Assembly: GCA_025766275.1 (NCBI GenBank)
Contig: JAFKAC010000036.1
Span: forward strand, 539,785 to 603,784
Direction: 5' to 3'
DNA: 64,000 nt
DNA from: Lactarius indigo
Taxonomy: Eukaryota > Basidiomycota > Agaricomycetes > Russulales > Russulaceae
Shown here: one piece after another, positions 60,701 through 64,000 of the stretch
Layout: every line of letters begins with the position of its first letter
Position numbering within the stretch: position 1 is the first letter of the stretch
Made by a program: the position numbers and the translations under genes
Notes under the pieces: model-generated
Seen by the model: only the letters and a program-made list of their open reading frames with translations
What the model was told of the DNA's origin: nothing
Databases searched by the model: none

Positions 60701-62583
60701 TAAAGAAAGCACAAGATTCCCTAGCACGACGACCCTCCAAGTTTGAACCATACAAAGAAGGAGAAATGGTGTGGCTAGAAGGAACAAACATAAGGACTAG
60801 CCATCCAACTGCCAAACTAGCTCCAAAACGACATGGACCCTTCAGGATTACCAAAGTCCTGTCACCGGTCAACTATGAACTCGCCCTACCCCTGCAATGG
60901 AAGATCCACCCTGTGTTCCATGCCAACCTACTTACACCATATAGGGAAACACCGCTCCATGGAGAAAACTTCCCACGACCCCCACCTGACATAATAAACG
61001 GAGAAGAAGAATGGGAAGTAGAGAAAGTTCTAGACTCTGCCAAGAAGGGACGACGACGTAAACTCCATTACCTCATCAAATGGAAGGGCTTCCCTGACAG
61101 TGACAACTCGTGGGAACCGGAGGAAAATGTATCGGCCCCTGAAGCAATTCAAGACTTCTTCCGGCTACACCCAAATGCCGAAGGAGCGCCCTCCTCACAT
61201 ATAAGAAGTACAAGGTTGGAAGGAAAAAACCCCCACTCCTCTACTCTTACATCTTCGCACACAATGCCTTCTCGCTCCTCCTCTGTTGAAGCCCTCGTTG
61301 AACGCTCCATAGAACGAGGGTTCTTCTCTCGACCCCCAACCCCAGAACAACAGACCACCATGGATGTTAACCCAGCACTGGTTGCGCTGTTGGAAACCTT
61401 CAATGGACATCCCAACTTAGTCCCAAGGTCCTCCTTGTCTCCCCCTCCCGAACCAACCGCCACTCCTCCTCCACTCCCTCCTTCCACCCCTCCTCCTGAC
61501 TCTCCCCCGGTCTCTGTGATTTCCCACTCATCAATGCCTCCACTGGAGGATGCCCCTATCGACTATGAGCGGGTAGCTGCCACTGCCAACGATGAACCGG
61601 ACGAAGATGACGACCACCCAGGCCTCCCCTTCTTTCCAAACATAGAAACCTCAGCTCGCTTCCACCCTCTCTACATCAACCAGCCTGATGGCACTAAAGT
61701 CTTAGCAAAGTACATCGCCTACACCAGTAACCGTCAAGATGTCAAGGGCTGTATGGGCCGAGGTCAACCAGTCTATGGAGAGCCGGTGTACCTGGATAGT
61801 CTCCCAGGAGCCATGCCACAGGTCATGTCAGATGATCAGATGCAGCAACTCTCACGTGACGACCCGCGGGCATATGCCGTAGATGAGGCCCTGAGGGACC
61901 TCAACTCCCCACAGCTAGATGCGGAGGTCTCTCGCCTTCGCAACTGTTTGGAACAGCGGGCTACGCTCCAGAGGCAGTTCACTGATCTGCAGGCTCAATG
62001 CAATCGAGTCCATGGACTACTGTTCAACACCACCTCAGAACTGGATGGAGTGCGCAGTCGGCTGGAAGCCGCACATGCCTATACCCAGATTGCAGAACAC
62101 TATGCTGACACATGGCAGCAACCTCGCCTCTTCCGCCACCAAGACCTTCCCTTTCCCCCTCGCCCTGGAGGACCTGTAGAGATGCCCCGCCTCCGGGAAA
62201 ATCGCAACGGAGACCTGTGCTGGCGCTGTGACAGTCGCTTCCATCGCAGCTTCAACTGTCCTCGGACCAAGCGGTACTGTTACCATTGCCAGAGTACAGG
62301 TCACTGGCCCAACAAGTGCCTATGGCGTCGGCTTGAAGAACAACCGGGAGAAGAAGATGCTGCCAACAAGTGGTGTGGCAAGTGTTTTAGGAACGACCCC
62401 GGACATGCCGAGATCCGCTGCCCTGTTTATGAGCAGTGCTGGAAGTGCGGAGTTCGCGGACACTTCCAGTTCCTTCGCACTCATCGCTGCCGGGAGGTCA
62501 TTGCGGAGAACTATAACTCTGATTGGGTTGACGATGATCTTGTACAGACTGATGACCCTGAGCCTGGCACAGATCGTTTCTAG
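57730..62583 (+). CDS. pol: Element E Pol fused to zinc-knuckle domain
   Basis: The frame is open from before the gag stop. Protease VDSGATDNFID (near 57790), RT with IIYMDDILIA (near 58880), RNase H (EVDASRFANGG near 59330, TDHANLQYW), integrase zinc domain (CAACQANK near 60055), core (SMDFIVKLP, TDHDCSKAA, HPQTDGQSERTNQ), chromodomain (EWEVEKVLDSAK, YLIKWKGFPDSDNSWEPE, near 61010-61140). Then, without a stop, come MPSRSSSVEALVERSIERG (61264) and four knuckles (CWRCDSRFHRSFNC, CYHCQSTGHWPNKC, CGKCFRNDPGHAEIRC, CWKCGVRGHFQFLRTHRC). At 1617 codons it is longer than a usual gypsy Pol because of this fusion. The internal Met at 61264 matches the start codon of the separate ORF in B. Confidence 0.93.
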   Translation: MKVPVHLETAHKTADQDVLVDSGATDNFIDPRLLKQMGIGTIPLSNPKKIWNIDGTLNKAGELTAYSMLDVQSGSKKLPMRFLVTNLGEERMILGYPWLAAFEPQCNWKDSTIDTSHLPVIITTQGLQKKQDTPKPKIHIRKMWSTFLEECGYEEGDELYLRFTQDEVIGKTTVASELAQKARDQTERTLEEMVPKEYLQHQKVFSEENSHRFPPTRSWDHAIDLTPNAPATIDCKIYPLTRDENEALTKFLNEHLEKGYIQPSKSPYSSPFFFIKKKDGKLRPVQDYRRINQYTVKNRYPLPLIPELIDKVRDAALFTKFDIRWGYNNIRIKEGDEWKAAFKTNQGLFEPRVMFFGLTNSPSTFQTMMNVIFRDMLLTGEVIIYMDDILIATIDDLERHRKVVHQVLERIAEHDLYLKPEKCAFEVRSIEYLGVILEKGRVRMDPIKVQGVHDWPTPTTTKEVRAFQGFANFYRRFIRGFSMIARPLNNLLKKDTKWEWTEDCQKAFDTLKTLLGKEPVLIQPDLEKQFELEVDASRFANGGVLYQKDNQGIRHPVAYYSQTFGPAERNYDIYDQELLAIVRALRHWRAYLAGSPHKVVVYTDHANLQYWKEPHKISRRVAREVLELSEFDIELHHIAGSKNARADALSRRPDYDDGSHDNSDVTVLPEELFVNATRELPQEQELWAYVTQNLDQERIKTWIDTHNLKEHSGLHWKDERLVVAGNNDLKRGVIHAFHDLPSAGHPGISNTMALITRDYWWPGMKKDVEEYVKGCAACQANKVNTHPKKPSLSPIFGQMIEPFETVSMDFIVKLPKSKGYDTILTVTDHDCSKAALFIPCNETIDAAGVAQLYLQHIYRHYGLPKKVISDRDPRFTSMFARALCKALDIKQNISTAYHPQTDGQSERTNQWLEQYLRFWCNARQDDWVTWLPMAEFAHNSWPNATTRIPPFELIMGKLPRTTWTPKPSPVPSVGQRLEELKNKRKEAQDNLKKAQDSLARRPSKFEPYKEGEMVWLEGTNIRTSHPTAKLAPKRHGPFRITKVLSPVNYELALPLQWKIHPVFHANLLTPYRETPLHGENFPRPPPDIINGEEEWEVEKVLDSAKKGRRRKLHYLIKWKGFPDSDNSWEPEENVSAPEAIQDFFRLHPNAEGAPSSHIRSTRLEGKNPHSSTLTSSHTMPSRSSSVEALVERSIERGFFSRPPTPEQQTTMDVNPALVALLETFNGHPNLVPRSSLSPPPEPTATPPPLPPSTPPPDSPPVSVISHSSMPPLEDAPIDYERVAATANDEPDEDDDHPGLPFFPNIETSARFHPLYINQPDGTKVLAKYIAYTSNRQDVKGCMGRGQPVYGEPVYLDSLPGAMPQVMSDDQMQQLSRDDPRAYAVDEALRDLNSPQLDAEVSRLRNCLEQRATLQRQFTDLQAQCNRVHGLLFNTTSELDGVRSRLEAAHAYTQIAEHYADTWQQPRLFRHQDLPFPPRPGGPVEMPRLRENRNGDLCWRCDSRFHRSFNCPRTKRYCYHCQSTGHWPNKCLWRRLEEQPGEEDAANKWCGKCFRNDPGHAEIRCPVYEQCWKCGVRGHFQFLRTHRCREVIAENYNSDWVDDDLVQTDDPEPGTDRF

Positions 62584-62620
62584 GGACGTCGAGGCAACAA
62601 GGACTCTGAAGGGAGGGTAA

Positions 62621-62958
62621 TGTTACAGACTGGACTTGTTTTCAACTTTACTTTAATTTCTTACTTACACTTGCGTTCGCGGGAAAGTCTTTCCTTTCTT
62701 GGCTTTCCCTTTTTCGGACTTGCTGCGCACTAGGAGCCTTAAGATTCTCTCCTAGTGCAAAGTGAGACAATGAGACACTCATTGTCCTTATTAGTCTTTA
62801 TTACTACTATACTTGGGCTAAATGCACCCTTTTATGGCAGGTGTCTCATTTCTATTTTTAACTTTGAGACATGTCTCACTTGCCTTTTATATCCTCGCTT
62901 CTTCTCACGCTTGCTGCGGATTGCTGTGTTACTTCTCACGCTTGCTGCGGATTGCGCC
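62621..62958 (+). repeat. Element E 3' LTR, cut by element F
   Basis: Begins TGTTACAG after the purine run GAAGGGAGGG. It matches 55422-55759 almost perfectly and stops at ATTGCGCC, where element F is inserted. Confidence 0.92.
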
Positions 62959-63636
62959 TGTCACGAACCTATAATTCGGTCGTGACTCAAGGGCGCTTAG
63001 GACCGGCCCGCGTCGGACCGGTCTTATGTAATCACCTTCCTAAAGGGGAATTCCGAATCGGAGTTTGAATTCTGTTCTCAAACGATCACGTGATCAGTCA
63101 CGTGATCAGTCACGTCCCTCAAGCCACGTGTTGTGTACACGTGTACTTATCAACAAGTTGATTGTTGATCAATCAACGAAGATAATCATCCAAGTCACCA
63201 CCCCTCGGGGATTCCCGCATTGACTGCGGAATCATGCCATTCTGACGCAAGATTGCGCCATCGACTGCGGCGCAGCCGTTCTATGTTTAAACCTCTTTCG
63301 ATTGGACTCTATTGTTAGATGTCTCTAGAATGTTCCTTTGCGCAGTACTGCGCAGCACCCGTGGACAGGCCCTAAGCCTGCCCTAAACCTACGCACAGAC
63401 CACCCCCTGTAGTATATAAGCTGGTGCAATTCTACGGACAGTCCCTCAGACTGTCCACTTGTGACATCTTCCCTCTTGCCTCTCAGCTCCTTCGAGTGTC
63501 CACCTTGTGTGTGCCGCTATCCTCTTTGAGTCAAGAACGCCTCCTCTCCGCGTCTTCCATTCTCTCTCTGTTCCCGCCTCGCCCGCCGTCGTCTCCAACG
63601 TATCCCTCGCTGTCGAGTGACAGTGAGTTCACCACA
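62959..63636 (+). repeat. Element F 5' LTR
   Basis: 678 bp, TGTCACG to ACCACA, with TATATAAG near 63413 and the GAGT hairpin near its end. The transcribed part has no ATG. Confidence 0.93.
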
Positions 63637-64000
63637 CTTGGACAGTCTCTCTAATAGACTGACCTCGGGCTTCCCAGTGTCTGACTATAACTACGAGTAC
63701 GACTTCTCGCAGTACGGTCAGTGGGACGGAGACTCTGCCAGCTACCAGTCGGAGTTCGACAACCAAGGTAGCCCCCTCGACTTTTCCCGCGCCTCCCCTA
63801 TTCCCTCCACCTCTGCTGTCCGTCTTGACAGCCTCCGCTTCACCGCCCCCTACACCCCCGCCACCTTCGGTGGTGACGAGCCCCCTGCCCCTGTTGCCCT
63901 TGTTCGGGACGCAACCCCCGAACTAGTTTTATCCCTACGCTCCGGCTGAAGAAGCCACCCCTCGTCCATCCCCTCGTCCCTTGTCCCCCAGTACCGCCCA
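63617..64000 (+). pseudogene. Element F ORF1 start, frameshifted
   Basis: Matches C ORF1 codon for codon until an extra T near 63930 (CTAGTTTTATCC against CTAGTTTATCC), which ends the frame at 63949. The sequence after the indel still matches ORF1 in the shifted frame up to the window edge. No ATG in the visible part. Confidence 0.75.

Larger units (their letters stand above)
55422..62958 (+). mobile_element. Element E: gypsy family 3 chromovirus, nearly intact
   Basis: 5' LTR 55422-56066, leader, gag, a single long Pol with a fused zinc-knuckle domain, and a 3' LTR that starts at 62621 and is cut at 62958 by element F. Over the shared 338 bp the two LTRs show one difference that I can see (near 55529). 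All frames are open, so this is the best candidate for a recently active element. Confidence 0.93.
62959..64000 (+). mobile_element. Element F: gypsy family 2 copy, cut by the window end
   Basis: 5' LTR 62959-63636 nearly identical to that of C, same primer-binding site and initiator pair, then the start of ORF1. Its target duplication would be GCGCC, but the other end lies outside the window. Confidence 0.92.

Noticed and set aside
62959..63636. Element F as the second half of element E or D
   Set aside because: Its LTR and primer-binding site are family 2 and it interrupts the E 3' LTR, so it is a separate insertion.

Overview
The window looks like a fungal, probably basidiomycete, repeat block. 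It is built almost entirely from nested LTR retrotransposons, mostly chromodomain-carrying Ty3/gypsy elements (chromoviruses), with one Ty1/copia fragment. I see no intact host gene, no rRNA or tRNA gene, and no bacterial features. Older layers have lost CpG dinucleotides, and many of their stops are TGA where a related copy has CGA. This fits cytosine methylation followed by decay. Labels A to L and X are mine.

Layout. 1-1848: copia gag-pol fragment with a solo LTR (965-1549). 1849-2349: solo LTR H with mismatched flanks. 2350-5731: element A (minus, gypsy family 1, truncated). 6116-7600: left copy of an unknown repeat unit X, split by a solo LTR (6785-7334). 7724-7945, 25675-27865 and 29446-29460: three pieces of one long unknown reading frame, interrupted by element B (7946-25674, family 1, target duplication CAGCT), by a Mutator-like DNA element (27866-29445, 9-bp duplication) and by LTR K (29461-29858). 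Element C (13502-23306, family 2, duplication CCCAG) sits inside B. 29879-37498: element G (minus, family 4). 37499-47335: element D (family 2). 47336-48664: LTR L and an internal remnant, with solo LTR I (47508-48028). 48665-51622: element J (minus, family 5, truncated). 51623-54925: GTCA-rich patch, G-rich minisatellite and right copy of X with a 105-bp tandem array. 55131-55370: 36-bp minisatellite. 55422 to the window end: element E (family 3), whose 3' LTR is broken by element F (family 2, cut by the window end).

How the genes work together. Each gypsy element follows the plan LTR, primer-binding site, leader, gag with a CCHC knuckle, protease, reverse transcriptase, RNase H, integrase, chromodomain. 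Families 1, 3, 4 and 5 then carry one more protein with zinc knuckles after the chromodomain. Family 2 lacks it and instead has three extra open frames before gag.

Most notable: (1) between the predicted transcript start and the Gag ATG the sense strand is free of ATG. In element C this stretch is 3.3 kb, contains about 1000 codons of open frame and has no ATG in any frame. Every exception found in families 1 to 4 sits where a CpG has apparently decayed. (2) The family 2 leader carries four hairpins that all have the loop GAGT, placed at the openings of the three methionine-free ORFs. (3) Five gypsy lineages show 10-11 nt of perfect complementarity between the predicted RNA 5' end or initiator (33-35 nt after the TATA box) and, where it survives, the primer-binding site. 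The sequences differ between families but pairing is kept, which is the signature of Tf1/sushi-type self-priming.
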